DNA of 61,958 nt from Candidatus Gastranaerophilales bacterium (GCA_944324445.1 CALUWL010000005.1:1-61958), one strand, 5' to 3'; numbered from the stretch's first letter, positions 1 through 9,618 are shown. Made by a program: numbers and translations. Notes: generated by a model from the sequence alone, not told the origin.

Positions 1-74
1 GTCCACGTAGTTCAGATGGATAGAACGTCACCCTCCTAAGGTGAATGTCGGAGGTTCGAATCCTCTCGTGGACA
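1..74 (+). tRNA. tRNA-Arg (anticodon CCT)
   Basis: A full cloverleaf can be folded. The seven-base acceptor strand at 1-7 pairs perfectly with 67-73, the D arm is GTTC/GAAC, and the anticodon stem TCACC/GGTGA encloses a seven-base loop with CCT. The T arm is GGAGG/CCTCT around TTCGAAT. The discriminator base is A74. CCA is not encoded, since a T-run follows at once. The gene begins on the first base of the window, so its promoter is not visible. It should read the rare AGG codon. Confidence 0.95.
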
Positions 75-277
75 TTTTTTTATGATTCAGAAGGATAAAT
101 TACCGCCCTCAACAACGTAAAAGCCAAGGTTTTAATCCCCTTTTCGGAAATTTTTTATTTCAAAAATTTAAAATTAGTATTCCTTACTTTGCATTTACTT
201 GAATGTTCAACAATTGGCAAAAAATTTTGTTTACATGTTTTATACAAACGTATATCTATGAGAAAGGGTAAAAATTT

Positions 278-1735
278 ATGCGAGTTAATCCAATTGGGTT
301 AGGTTATGGTATTTTAAAGCCAAACAAAGTTGAAAAAAACAATTCAAGAGTTATGTCAAATCCTGTTGAAGATTCTGATAATTTTGCAAAAGTTTCTCCT
401 GAACAATTGCAAGGGATGAATAATATATCGTTCAAAAGTAATGGTCCTAACCAAGATGAAATAGAAGCGATTTTAAATTCTCCACTGCTAAAAACGGATA
501 GAGACGGTCGAACCTTCTTTCACAGAGCCTCAGCTGAAGATATAGAAGCAAGAAGACAAGAAATAACACCGCAATTATTAAGAATTGCAATGCCTATGCA
601 AGATTATGATAGCAATACTTGTTTGCATTATACAAAAGGATCTGAATTTGTAAATACTATAGCAGATATATTAGGTGATGAAGCACCTGAATTTATACCA
701 AAACTTTATACACTTAAAAATAAAATGAATAGAACACCTATTGATATTAAAGCCTGCAGAAAAAAACAAGACGAATTAGAAGCTTTATTTAAAATCCTAG
801 GCAATAGAACAACGAAATTTGTCAGAGAATATAGAAGTGCAAATGGCTCAACTATTTTCCACTACCCGCTAAAACCTGAAGTTGCTCAAATTATAATTGA
901 TAATATGGGTGATGAAGCACAGCAAGTACTGAATGAATTGCTGCCTATACAAGATGATGATAAGAATACATTATTACATAATATACAACGTCCTAAAACT
1001 TTGGAAATATATGCAGAAACATTAAAAGATAAAGCTCCTGAAGTATTTGCAAAAGCTTGTCTTGCTAAAAATAAAAAAGGCGAAGTCGCTATGAGTGCAT
1101 TACTTGCAAACAATAACCAAGGCAAACTAAAAATTATATTAAAAGCCTTAGGCAATAAAACAGCTGAAGTAGTGAAAAAATACAGAGGTGAATATAATGA
1201 AACAATATTCCACCATAAATTAGAACCTGATATTGCTCAAATTATAGTTGATAATATGGGTGATGAAGCACAGCAAGTACTGAGTGAATTGCTGCCTATA
1301 CAAGATGATGATAAATTTAATAAAAGTACATTCTTGTGCTATGAACAACACCCTGAAACTTTAGAGATATACGCAAAAGCATTAAAAGATAATGCTTCTG
1401 AAGTATTTGCAAAAGCTTGTATTAATGGTGATACTTTTTGGACCATTTATCGTAAGATAGGTGAGTTTTGCAGAGAAAAAGAATTAAATACTATATTTAA
1501 AATCTTGGGTAATAAGACAGCTGAAATAGTAAGAGATTGTAGAACTATTTTCCACCAAAGGCTAACACCTGAACTTGCTCAAATTATAATTGATAATCTT
1601 GGTGATGAAGCACAACAAGTGCTTTATGAATTATTGCCTATGGCAGAAGGTTGGAGATATACATTCTTACACACCAGACAAAACCCTGCAACTTTAAATA
1701 TATATAGAAAAGCATTAAAAAATGAAACTACTTAA
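278..1735 (+). CDS. Ankyrin-like tandem-repeat protein with N-terminal F-x-S tag
   Basis: This 485-residue protein has no catalytic motif that I recognise. From about residue 178 it consists of units of roughly 114-119 residues, starting near 178, 292 and 411; the last is shorter and a diverged unit precedes them. Each unit repeats the pattern GN-T, then TIFH, AQIIIDN-GDEAQQVL, ELLP and LH. The T-x-x-H spacing resembles degenerate ankyrin repeats, so a protein-binding scaffold or effector is plausible. The N-terminus lacks a classical signal peptide but carries NISFKS at residues 49-54, a tag also found on other proteins in this window. The start is supported by a GAGAAAGGG ribosome site about 10 bases upstream. 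The gene stands alone between tRNA-Arg and a hairpin terminator. Function is unknown. Confidence 0.75.
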   Translation: MRVNPIGLGYGILKPNKVEKNNSRVMSNPVEDSDNFAKVSPEQLQGMNNISFKSNGPNQDEIEAILNSPLLKTDRDGRTFFHRASAEDIEARRQEITPQLLRIAMPMQDYDSNTCLHYTKGSEFVNTIADILGDEAPEFIPKLYTLKNKMNRTPIDIKACRKKQDELEALFKILGNRTTKFVREYRSANGSTIFHYPLKPEVAQIIIDNMGDEAQQVLNELLPIQDDDKNTLLHNIQRPKTLEIYAETLKDKAPEVFAKACLAKNKKGEVAMSALLANNNQGKLKIILKALGNKTAEVVKKYRGEYNETIFHHKLEPDIAQIIVDNMGDEAQQVLSELLPIQDDDKFNKSTFLCYEQHPETLEIYAKALKDNASEVFAKACINGDTFWTIYRKIGEFCREKELNTIFKILGNKTAEIVRDCRTIFHQRLTPELAQIIIDNLGDEAQQVLYELLPMAEGWRYTFLHTRQNPATLNIYRKALKNETT

Positions 1736-1864
1736 GCATTTAAAAAAAATCGATTTTTTCAGTTAACTAAGTTTGGCTACAAACTTAATAAAAAGATAAG
1801 CCATAGCATAAAAAACCGGTTGAAAAAAACATAAAAGGCGAAAAAGTATAAATAAACTCCAAAA

Positions 1865-1897
1865 AACAACCCTTGTGAAATAATTTCAAGGGTTGTT
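1865..1897 (+). terminator. Hairpin terminator after the repeat protein
   Basis: An 11-base inverted repeat (arms 1865-1875 and 1887-1897, AACAACCCTTG and its complement) encloses an 11-base loop. The descending arm ends in GTTGTTTTG, so the U-run is weak. It separates the repeat gene from the helicase operon. A TATAAT at 1973-1978 lies just downstream and is a likely -10 box for that operon. Confidence 0.6.
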
Positions 1898-1994
1898 TTG
1901 ATAGAAAACAAATTTTAAAAACATAATAAATTAATAAATAGCAAAAAATTTTCTTCACCAACGTTTTTTAAGTATAATTACTTAGGAAAAAACA

Positions 1995-4736
1995 ATGATT
2001 AGACCTATTCAAAACATAAGCTTTGCACACTCAAGCAAATTAAAAACAAAAAAGATACAAAACAATTCTAAAAACTGTCCGGAAAATTTTAAATCAATAT
2101 ATAAACATAATATTTGTTTTACGGGCTTTATCAATAGTTTTGAACCTAATTTTCAAGAAACATTAGATAAAAACTACTTTCAACTTCCGCAAGTGCATTT
2201 TAAAGACGGCTCAACTTATCAATTAAGACCCGATAAATACCAATTTGATTGCGCAAAAGCACTGTATCAAGGCAAAAATCTGGCCTTCATTGCTCCAACC
2301 GGAACAGGAAAAACTGCTGTTGCGCACTATATAATCACAAAAAACCTTAAAAAAGGTAAAAAAACAATATACACTTCACCGCTAAAAGCCCTTGCAAACG
2401 ACAAATTAAGAGAATTTAGAAGAATATACGGAAAAGAAAACGTCGGACTTTTAACCGGAAGCACAAAAATAAACACAAATGCTCCAATTCAAATAATGAC
2501 AACCGAAATATACAACAACCAATCCTCTGAACTTGATAAAAACTCAAGAAACATAGGCACAGTCATTTTTGATGAAGCGCATTATATTTCAGACCCCGAA
2601 AGAGGAAATGCTTGGGAAAACGCGATTTTAAGCACGCCTTTCGATAAAATTCAAACTCTTTATCTTACTGCAACAATAGGAAACGGTGATGATTTTATTA
2701 ATTGGCTGCAATCTCTAAATCCAAACGTAGAAGCAGCTAAAGTAGAAGTAAACCCCGAAGAAAGATTTGTACCTCTAAAATGGCTTATATATGATAAAAA
2801 AGCTAAATCTGAAGATAAAAAATTTCTTCCTATTAAAAACGGTTTTATTAATACCGACTTAATAGATCCAAACAATCTTACAGAAAGACAAAAAAGGGCT
2901 TTTGAGGTAATTTTCAAAGCAGAAAACGACATTCAAGAATACTATGAAATGACCACAGAACAGTATAAAACTCAAGCACAGTCATTTAAAAACACTCTCG
3001 GCGAGTTTGAAAATTTACCCGAAGCGGATTTTAAAGAATTTTTAAAAGAAAATTACCCCAAACTAACAGAAAAACAACAAGAAGAAGTAACACAATTTCT
3101 TACAGATAAAAAAACCGAGCAAATAAATAAAATTCACACAAAACACCTGCCGGATAGCTATCCTGATTTAGTGTCGGATTTAAAAAATAACGATTTACTT
3201 CCCGCATTAATTTTTAAATTATCAAGAAAAAAATGCGAAGAAGTAGTGCAAAGCTTAAAAGACGCTGAAATTGACCTTACAAGCGATAAAGAAAAACAAG
3301 AAATAGAAAAAATTATTGATGAATACAGAAATAAAGGCAAATATCTCGGAACAAACTTCGATAAGAAAATGCTTTTATCAGGTTACGCCTATCACCATGC
3401 CGGAATATTACCTCAATACAAAGAATTAATTGAAGAATTATTTTCAAAAAAACTTCTAAAAACCGTTGTTGCAACTTCAACACTCTCAGCCGGCATAAAC
3501 ATGCCCGCAAGAACAGTTGTTATATCTGATACTTTATTTAAGAAATTTAATCCCCTGACAAAAGAAATTGAATACACAGAACTTTCTGCCAATGATTTTC
3601 ACCAAATGACAGGAAGAGCAGGCCGCAGAGGGGTTGATTCTTTAGGATATGTTGTTCTGTACAATTTAAACACTTCGGATTTTGGATTTAAAGAACGCAA
3701 AAACCAAAATATAGAAAATTTAGAAAACAAAAAAACAAAAAGGCAAATTGAAGAAGATAAAAAACCTGATGAATTAAGTCTGGCATACGATTTAATTGCT
3801 TCACCCGCAGACAAATTAAGAAGTCATTTCAGACCGGACTGGACAATGCTTGCAAAATATTATGAAAACAATACAGATAACGAAAACCTTAAAAATTTAA
3901 TTGCCTCATCATTCAAGGTTTCCTTATCTTTAAATCCTGAAAAAGAAGAACGTTCGCTTTTAAACAAATTTGAAAACTATAAAATTGCCTTATTAAAACA
4001 AGGATTTCTTGAAAAAAATAATAAAAATCAAATATTCTTGACTCCAAAAGGTAAAATTCTTACTCAAAGCCAAGGATTGAACCCGCTTGTGCTTGCAAGC
4101 TTAATATATGATGAAAAATTAAAAGGACTTGAAATAGAACAGCTTTGTCAAATTGCAAGCTATATTGCAGGTTCATCAAGTCAAGAAGAAAGCGATGAAA
4201 TATCAGCTTTAATTGATGAACGTTTTAAAACAACTATTGGTGATGAATTAGATTTCAATTCCAGCAAAAAAGATTTTGACACTACAAGAAAAATTTACAA
4301 AGAAACGGAAGATAAAATCTTAAAAAGCCAGCTTGAAAGCAGGGTTCCTGCTAATTTCATAATGCATTCAAATTCTTTCTGGGGCTATTGCGGCTATCTT
4401 TGGGCTTATTTAAACAATAAAGATAATAATTCAATATCAAACTTTAGGAAAATTACAGATTCAGGATACAGCCCCCTAACGCCCGCTCAACAAATGAATT
4501 ACAGGGAAGCAACCTCGGAATATACAAGATTAAGCTCCGAAGGAAACGTACATAACGTTATTTCTCAAACAGTAAGCATATTAAAACAAATCAGCAAGAT
4601 TTGTGATTTTGCTCTTGAACATGCTGATTTATATCCAAACCAAGATTACTACAACGAATTAAAAGAAAACGCAGAACTTGCACTAATTTTAACCAAACAA
4701 AATCCAATATATGATGAGACAGATTTATGCGAGTAA
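1995..4736 (+). CDS. Ski2-like superfamily 2 DExH helicase
   Basis: A 913-residue ATP-dependent nucleic-acid helicase. Visible motifs are Walker A APTGTGKT (100-107), DEAH (193-196), TAT (225-227), the Ski2-type motif V region TSTLSAGINMPARTVV (494-509) and motif VI QMTGRAGRRG (537-546). A long, charged, Lys/Glu-rich insertion of about 200 residues lies between the two RecA lobes. A further C-terminal region of about 350 residues follows. The first 45 residues hold two F-x-G/S-type tags, NISFAHS and ICFTGF, and are not part of the helicase fold. The stop codon overlaps the start of the next gene by 10 bases, so translation is probably coupled. Ski2-like enzymes unwind RNA or DNA in RNA decay, repair and defence; the substrate here is unknown. 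The start is preceded by TTAGGA and a TATAAT box. Confidence 0.85.
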   Translation: MIRPIQNISFAHSSKLKTKKIQNNSKNCPENFKSIYKHNICFTGFINSFEPNFQETLDKNYFQLPQVHFKDGSTYQLRPDKYQFDCAKALYQGKNLAFIAPTGTGKTAVAHYIITKNLKKGKKTIYTSPLKALANDKLREFRRIYGKENVGLLTGSTKINTNAPIQIMTTEIYNNQSSELDKNSRNIGTVIFDEAHYISDPERGNAWENAILSTPFDKIQTLYLTATIGNGDDFINWLQSLNPNVEAAKVEVNPEERFVPLKWLIYDKKAKSEDKKFLPIKNGFINTDLIDPNNLTERQKRAFEVIFKAENDIQEYYEMTTEQYKTQAQSFKNTLGEFENLPEADFKEFLKENYPKLTEKQQEEVTQFLTDKKTEQINKIHTKHLPDSYPDLVSDLKNNDLLPALIFKLSRKKCEEVVQSLKDAEIDLTSDKEKQEIEKIIDEYRNKGKYLGTNFDKKMLLSGYAYHHAGILPQYKELIEELFSKKLLKTVVATSTLSAGINMPARTVVISDTLFKKFNPLTKEIEYTELSANDFHQMTGRAGRRGVDSLGYVVLYNLNTSDFGFKERKNQNIENLENKKTKRQIEEDKKPDELSLAYDLIASPADKLRSHFRPDWTMLAKYYENNTDNENLKNLIASSFKVSLSLNPEKEERSLLNKFENYKIALLKQGFLEKNNKNQIFLTPKGKILTQSQGLNPLVLASLIYDEKLKGLEIEQLCQIASYIAGSSSQEESDEISALIDERFKTTIGDELDFNSSKKDFDTTRKIYKETEDKILKSQLESRVPANFIMHSNSFWGYCGYLWAYLNNKDNNSISNFRKITDSGYSPLTPAQQMNYREATSEYTRLSSEGNVHNVISQTVSILKQISKICDFALEHADLYPNQDYYNELKENAELALILTKQNPIYDETDLCE

Positions 4737-6985
4737 ATTTTCAAACAATAAAAATAAATACAAATTATACAAAAAAACAAACTAAAACTAATCCAATAAG
4801 TTTTGGCGCTTTTCGCTGCAGTGAAGAAAACTTCGAAATTAAAAAAATTCCATACCTGCACTGTCCTATATGCGGATTATTAATGTTAAAACCGGAAGAA
4901 CAAAAAACATTTGTAAACGATGTCGCATCAAAAAAAGGAGAAGCACTAAAAACAGCACTTGAAAAATACGAAGATGAAAGTGTATTTGTTAAAGACAATT
5001 CAAGCAACAGAAGAAAAACTATATATAGAGAACAAAAACAAGAAGTAGTTAATATCTTAAAACAAATGGCTCTTGAATACCCTGATTTAGCAATAGCAGA
5101 ACTTGTTCGTCTAAAAGCAAAAACGAGTCTTGATGAACTTATTAAAAAGCAATTTGTTGTTTTTGATGAAATTGAAAATTATATAAATACCTCCATCACA
5201 AACGAAAAAGAAAGAGAATTATCGCTTAGAATATTAAACAATTACAAAAAAAATGCAAAAGGAGAATCCTCAACCAAATTTAAAAGAAAAAGTTTTATAG
5301 AAAATATACAAGCCCCCATTTCAGATAAAATTCAAAAAAAAGAAATAAAAGCAATTGCAGAAAAACTCCCAACATCAGATAGTGAAATCAGTGCTTTTTT
5401 TGTTAAATATTCAGATCCCTCGCGATCATCAAAAGAAATTGCAAGTAAATTAGTTGAACAAACATTGCCAAGCACAGAACACCTTATACCTAAATCAAAA
5501 CAAGGACAAAACAAAACAAATAACTATATCTGTGATTGCAGAGATTGCAATTCTACAAGAGGAAATATTTTATTTGATGAATGGATAGAAGGTAAAGAAA
5601 TAACTATACAACAAGGGCTTCAACAATATCTTAAAGACGTTCAAAAAGCTATTGATACAGGTGTTGTTAATTCTAAATATGATGATTATATAGCAGAAAT
5701 TATTGAAACCATTTCAAGAATAAGTAATGGCGAAATAAAACTAACTATGCCGCAAACAACAAACAGTGAAAAACAACAAGCAATTTTTGAAAAAAGAAAA
5801 ATTGAAATAAATAAAATAGGGCGCAAATTAGGAAAAATGATAGAAAAAATCAGAGCGCTTAATAAAGAAATAGCATTTCTTGAAAAACACCCTCAATTTA
5901 ACAGCATTACCCAGCTTACAATAGTCAAAAGACGAATACAGGAACTAAAAAAACAAAATTTAAACCTTGAAAACAGTTTAGAAACAGAACAAAATAAAAA
6001 AGAGGAGTATCTTGCAATTTTAACTGAAATTATGGAGCTTGAAGCAAAACTTAAGGACTGCGACGAAAAAGAAGCGGCTTTAATTAACTTAGAAATTAAA
6101 AATATGAATAAAACTCTTCAATCGAACTTGCTAAATCAATGCGATGAAAGAATAATCCAAATATTAAAAAACATCGAATCTAATGAAGAAGAACTGTCAA
6201 ATCTTTCTCAAAAAGAAGCTTTACTGGAAAAAATACTTAATTCAAATTCACAACCTGCAATTCAAATTGATGAACTAAAAGCATTAATTAAAGAAATAGA
6301 ATCTATACAACGTCAAATTAAAAATTTAGAAAGCTCCTTGCTTGATAAACCAAATCTTGAAAAAAAATTAGCTGACCTTGAAAAAGAAAATAAAAAACTC
6401 CAATATGAAAATGAAACACTCTTAAAAGAAGCAAAAATAAACCCCGAAGATAGAACCGAATACAAAAAACTACTTCACTACAGAGCTCTTTACGAAGTTA
6501 CAATTAAATTAGGGCAATATCCCTCATCCAAAAACAAAGGTAACTCTCTAACAGATATACAAGAAATAGCTCAAATAGCACAAGAAGAAATACTAAAGAA
6601 AATTTTCGAGCTTTCCGAAAAAAATGAAATTAAATATTTTACTAATTCTGACACTATTCAAGCAAACGAAAAACAAATTGGTTTAATAAAATCTAAACTT
6701 GAAAAACTCGAAAAAGCAACGCAATCCTTAAATGAATTAAAAACAAAATATTCAAATTTAGGACAAGGTAAAAGCTTGGAAGAATTAAGAACACTGTATG
6801 AAAAATTACAATCTGAAGAAGCTGCAAGAAAAAAAATAGAAAACATACAAGAAATAAGAACAGAATTAAAGAATCTGGAAGATACACTTACATACAACCT
6901 TGAAATATTAGAAAAATTAAAAAAGGAATACAGATCGCTAAGCGAAGAACAATTCAGAACCCTAACAGGACTAATATACGCATAA
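4727..6985 (+). CDS. Zinc-ribbon HNH nuclease-like protein with long coiled coil (paralogue 1)
   Basis: A 752-residue protein. After an N-terminal tag (PISFGAF, 23-29) comes CPIC (46-49). About 200 residues later is an HNH core with E251-H252, then K-S-K, paired asparagines and C271-x2-C274-N-S-T-R-G. CPIC and the second CxxC probably form one zinc knuckle around the HNH beta-beta-alpha fold, as in McrA-like and Cas9-like HNH domains. The remaining 450 or so residues are almost pure Glu/Lys/Leu-rich coiled coil. It sits between the helicase (10-base overlap) and its own paralogue (1-base gap). A nuclease function is inferred from the motif only. An inactive structural zinc fold on an SMC-like stalk is the main alternative. 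Confidence 0.75.
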   Translation: MRVNFQTIKINTNYTKKQTKTNPISFGAFRCSEENFEIKKIPYLHCPICGLLMLKPEEQKTFVNDVASKKGEALKTALEKYEDESVFVKDNSSNRRKTIYREQKQEVVNILKQMALEYPDLAIAELVRLKAKTSLDELIKKQFVVFDEIENYINTSITNEKERELSLRILNNYKKNAKGESSTKFKRKSFIENIQAPISDKIQKKEIKAIAEKLPTSDSEISAFFVKYSDPSRSSKEIASKLVEQTLPSTEHLIPKSKQGQNKTNNYICDCRDCNSTRGNILFDEWIEGKEITIQQGLQQYLKDVQKAIDTGVVNSKYDDYIAEIIETISRISNGEIKLTMPQTTNSEKQQAIFEKRKIEINKIGRKLGKMIEKIRALNKEIAFLEKHPQFNSITQLTIVKRRIQELKKQNLNLENSLETEQNKKEEYLAILTEIMELEAKLKDCDEKEAALINLEIKNMNKTLQSNLLNQCDERIIQILKNIESNEEELSNLSQKEALLEKILNSNSQPAIQIDELKALIKEIESIQRQIKNLESSLLDKPNLEKKLADLEKENKKLQYENETLLKEAKINPEDRTEYKKLLHYRALYEVTIKLGQYPSSKNKGNSLTDIQEIAQIAQEEILKKIFELSEKNEIKYFTNSDTIQANEKQIGLIKSKLEKLEKATQSLNELKTKYSNLGQGKSLEELRTLYEKLQSEEAARKKIENIQEIRTELKNLEDTLTYNLEILEKLKKEYRSLSEEQFRTLTGLIYA

Positions 6986-6986
6986 A

Positions 6987-9134
6987 ATGAAAATAACAAG
7001 CATAAATAACACCTATAACATCATTAAAAAACCACAAAAAAATTTATTTTTTAAAGGTTTTGATTGCGCAGAACAAGATTTTGAAATAAAAAGACTGTAT
7101 AATATACCTTGCCCCATTTGCTCGGCTACCATGATACAAAGAAATCAAATTGATGCTTTTGTTGCTTTTCTTCAAAACGCAAAAGGTGAAGATATAGTCG
7201 ATATACTAACTAAATACAGAAAATTTTTTCACAAAAACGAAGCACTTGCAGCAGAAATATTAAGTATTGAAGCTCAAAAATACCCAAACAAAAATATTTC
7301 AGAACTGGCGCAAAATTATCTCAATGAAAAACTTCCTATATACAAAAAAGAAAAGCAGGAATTATTTGAAAAAATCAATCAATTAGCACAATATGCTCCA
7401 TCCCAACAACAAGGAAAATTATTATCAATAATTGCAAAACATGAAGAAAGCGCCCAACAAAACAATGATTTTGACAAAGAAGGATTTATAAAAGAAATAA
7501 ATGAACAAGTTCAAGGAACATTCTCAGTAAAAAAGAAAATAATTAAAATAATTCAAAATTTTCCGGATGTAAAAAAAGAAGGACTTGAATTCTTTATTAA
7601 ATATGCAAATAAAACTCAAGCAGAACTAGCTTCCAGATTTGTTACACCTTCGTTTGCCACTTGCGAACATATAAAACCTAAATCAAAAGGCGGAGAAAAT
7701 AATACTGCAAATTATCTTGCAGAATGCGAAGAATGTAATTCTAAAAGAAACGATACACCTCTTTTAGAATGGATTACAAACGTGCCTGCTTTTGTGAATA
7801 ATTTTAAATCATATATACAAACAATTGCTTCAAAAATTCAATCAGGAGAAATTCCTTCCAAATATTCAACATATTTAGATGATATCTCTCAAACAATCTC
7901 AAAAGAAACACAAGGTAAAATAAAAATAAAAACTCCAAAAATTACGCAAGAAAACTTTTTTACAGAAACCGGAACAGAAGAAAGAATAGCGCAATTAGAA
8001 AAAACTTTGCAAGAACAAATTGGTGAACTAAAAAGACTAGAAAAACTAAAAGAAGAACTTGACCAAGATGAACAATATGAATCAATTCTTAGATACAGAA
8101 CGCTTGAATCGAATAAAAGCGCATTAGAACAACGAAAAAAAGAAAAAAAAGAAGAAATAAATAAAAAAAGTTCCTTTTTTGAAAGGTACCGCAAAAAATC
8201 TGACGAACTGGATACAAAAAAAGAAGCTCTAAGGAATATGGATCCAACTTCACATGAGGCTAAAAATCTAGTAATCCAAATCCACAAATTAAAATCTTTC
8301 TTAAACTCAAAAAATCCCAAAACTTTAGAAGAACAAATTGAAGCAGCAAAAGTTGAATTAAGCAAAATTCAACAATCTTTATTAGATGTAAATGAGAAAT
8401 TAGAAACACTTAAAAAGCAAATTGAATTTCCGGAAAAAATAAAAGAACAAATTGCAGAGCTAAAAAGCAAACTGCAAGAAGTTATTTCAACAAAATATGA
8501 ATTAGATAATTTAATTTTATTATCAGAAGAAAATCCGGATATAATTCAAAAAATAAAAGAAAAAGAAGCTGAAATTCAAAAACTTCTTCAAGAAAATAGT
8601 TCATTGGAAATATCTCTGCATGGGGAAAATGATATTGACACATATTTAGCTATGACAGATGTAATTAAAAAAACTGATGAATATTTAAATAACGACAAAA
8701 ACCAAAATACACCGAAAAATACAACCGAAATAACTATATACGAACTTGCAAAACAAAAAGCAAATGAAATCATTGCCGGACTAGCCAAAATCAGCTCGGC
8801 AGTAAAAGTTCAGATAAATTTACAAAAAATTTCAGAACTTACTTCGCAATTGCACAACCTTTACATTGATTTTAACAATATACAAACCAATTTCTTAAAA
8901 GCTAAAACTCTTAAAGATAAACTTGACAAAATGCCTTCTGAAGCCGATCTAAAAGGAGAAATAAAAATCCTATCTGATGAATTAGAAATGGCAAAGAAAA
9001 GATTTGATTCCGTTGCGCTGGAAATAAAAATTAAAAATCTCAAAGAAGCAATCAAACACAAAGAAAGAGCTCTTTCTCAAATAAAAGCTGAAACATCAGA
9101 AGATGCCATAAGGCAAATTTTATCAACTATTTAA
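6987..9134 (+). CDS. Zinc-ribbon HNH nuclease-like protein with long coiled coil (paralogue 2)
   Basis: A 715-residue paralogue of the preceding gene with the same plan: tag LFFKGF (20-25), CPIC (42-45), HNH core with E227-H228, K-S-K-G-G, N-x-x-x-N, C247-x2-C250-N-S-K-R, then about 440 residues of coiled coil. The segment after the tag (D/E-x-DFEIKR, then CPIC) closely matches its neighbour's E-x-NFEIKK, so the two arose by tandem duplication. The coiled coils have diverged much more. It is the last gene of the helicase operon, with only one base separating it from the previous stop. Two different subunits may form a heteromer; this is inferred. No transmembrane segment is visible. Confidence 0.75.
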   Translation: MKITSINNTYNIIKKPQKNLFFKGFDCAEQDFEIKRLYNIPCPICSATMIQRNQIDAFVAFLQNAKGEDIVDILTKYRKFFHKNEALAAEILSIEAQKYPNKNISELAQNYLNEKLPIYKKEKQELFEKINQLAQYAPSQQQGKLLSIIAKHEESAQQNNDFDKEGFIKEINEQVQGTFSVKKKIIKIIQNFPDVKKEGLEFFIKYANKTQAELASRFVTPSFATCEHIKPKSKGGENNTANYLAECEECNSKRNDTPLLEWITNVPAFVNNFKSYIQTIASKIQSGEIPSKYSTYLDDISQTISKETQGKIKIKTPKITQENFFTETGTEERIAQLEKTLQEQIGELKRLEKLKEELDQDEQYESILRYRTLESNKSALEQRKKEKKEEINKKSSFFERYRKKSDELDTKKEALRNMDPTSHEAKNLVIQIHKLKSFLNSKNPKTLEEQIEAAKVELSKIQQSLLDVNEKLETLKKQIEFPEKIKEQIAELKSKLQEVISTKYELDNLILLSEENPDIIQKIKEKEAEIQKLLQENSSLEISLHGENDIDTYLAMTDVIKKTDEYLNNDKNQNTPKNTTEITIYELAKQKANEIIAGLAKISSAVKVQINLQKISELTSQLHNLYIDFNNIQTNFLKAKTLKDKLDKMPSEADLKGEIKILSDELEMAKKRFDSVALEIKIKNLKEAIKHKERALSQIKAETSEDAIRQILSTI

Positions 9135-9242
9135 AATTGATTAAGTTTTGTAACAAAAAAAGCTCTCTTTGAAATCGAACATTTTATATCGTTTTTATAT
9201 ACATGTAAGATACGAAATATATAAAATCTAAGGAGATAAAAA

Positions 9243-9416
9243 ATGTTTAATTCAGTAAGCCTTTCAAATTTTTCAAGCTCAAAACCTGAAACAGCAGGGA
9301 CTTTAGCAAATAAACCCGCAAGCGCACCTTCAATTTTTTCAACCGAAACAGCAGGATCAATCGCAAGCGCACCAAGCACCACATCTTCATCAAGCAGTTT
9401 TTGCGCAATGGCATAA
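9243..9416 (+). CDS. Small Ser/Ala-rich protein, 57 residues
   Basis: A short ORF with a very strong ribosome site, AAGGAG, seven bases before the ATG. The product starts MFNSVSLSNF and is made of Ser, Ala, Thr and Pro. It contains an internal repeat, ETAG followed by ASAPS, twice (around residues 16-29 and 35-45), and ends FCAMA. No signal peptide or membrane segment is seen. It begins about 110 bases after the HNH operon and 26 bases before a second small ORF. The family is not recognised. The ribosome site and clean reading frame argue that it is expressed. Confidence 0.55.
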   Translation: MFNSVSLSNFSSSKPETAGTLANKPASAPSIFSTETAGSIASAPSTTSSSSSFCAMA

Positions 9417-9442
9417 AAAATTAAAGAATAGAGGAAAATAAG

Positions 9443-9583
9443 ATGACAGAGTCAAAATTAACAAATCTTCTATTGGGAACAATGGTGTTAATTTCCTGCA
9501 CAATGTTTATTTGGACGCTAAGTTATATACAATCATCAAATACTATACAACCCCCAATAGCAATATCAGCATTTAACGCATAA
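9443..9583 (+). CDS. Small single-span membrane protein, 46 residues
   Basis: Starts at an ATG preceded by GAGGA nine bases upstream. Residues about 9-29 are hydrophobic (LLLGTMVLISC continuing to IWTL) and form one membrane span or an uncleaved signal anchor. A short polar tail ends AFNA. A Cys sits inside the span, without a good lipobox. It follows the Ser/Ala-rich small ORF by 26 bases and is followed by a hairpin and a terminator, so both small genes probably form one short transcript. Function unknown. Confidence 0.5.
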   Translation: MTESKLTNLLLGTMVLISCTMFIWTLSYIQSSNTIQPPIAISAFNA

Positions 9584-9588
9584 TTTAA

Positions 9589-9618
9589 GCCGTACGTGCA
9601 ATCGTTATGGCGTGCGGC
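9589..9618 (+). other. Hairpin in the 3' region of the small-ORF transcript
   Basis: GCCGTACG (9589-9596) pairs with CGTGCGGC (9611-9618) through one G-U wobble, leaving a 14-base loop. It lies between the small-ORF stop and the terminator and is clearly GC-richer than its surroundings. It could be a processed or structured 3' UTR or small RNA. No known riboswitch consensus could be fitted. Confidence 0.4.

Noticed and set aside
1-9134. A genomic island with an integrase behind tRNA-Arg
   Set aside because: No integrase, transposase or repeated tRNA end was found, although the gene content is accessory in character.
9131-9382. A minus-strand reading frame of 83 codons opposite the small Ser/Ala ORF
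   Set aside because: It has no ribosome site, overlaps the better-supported plus-strand ORF, and ends in the noncoding gap.
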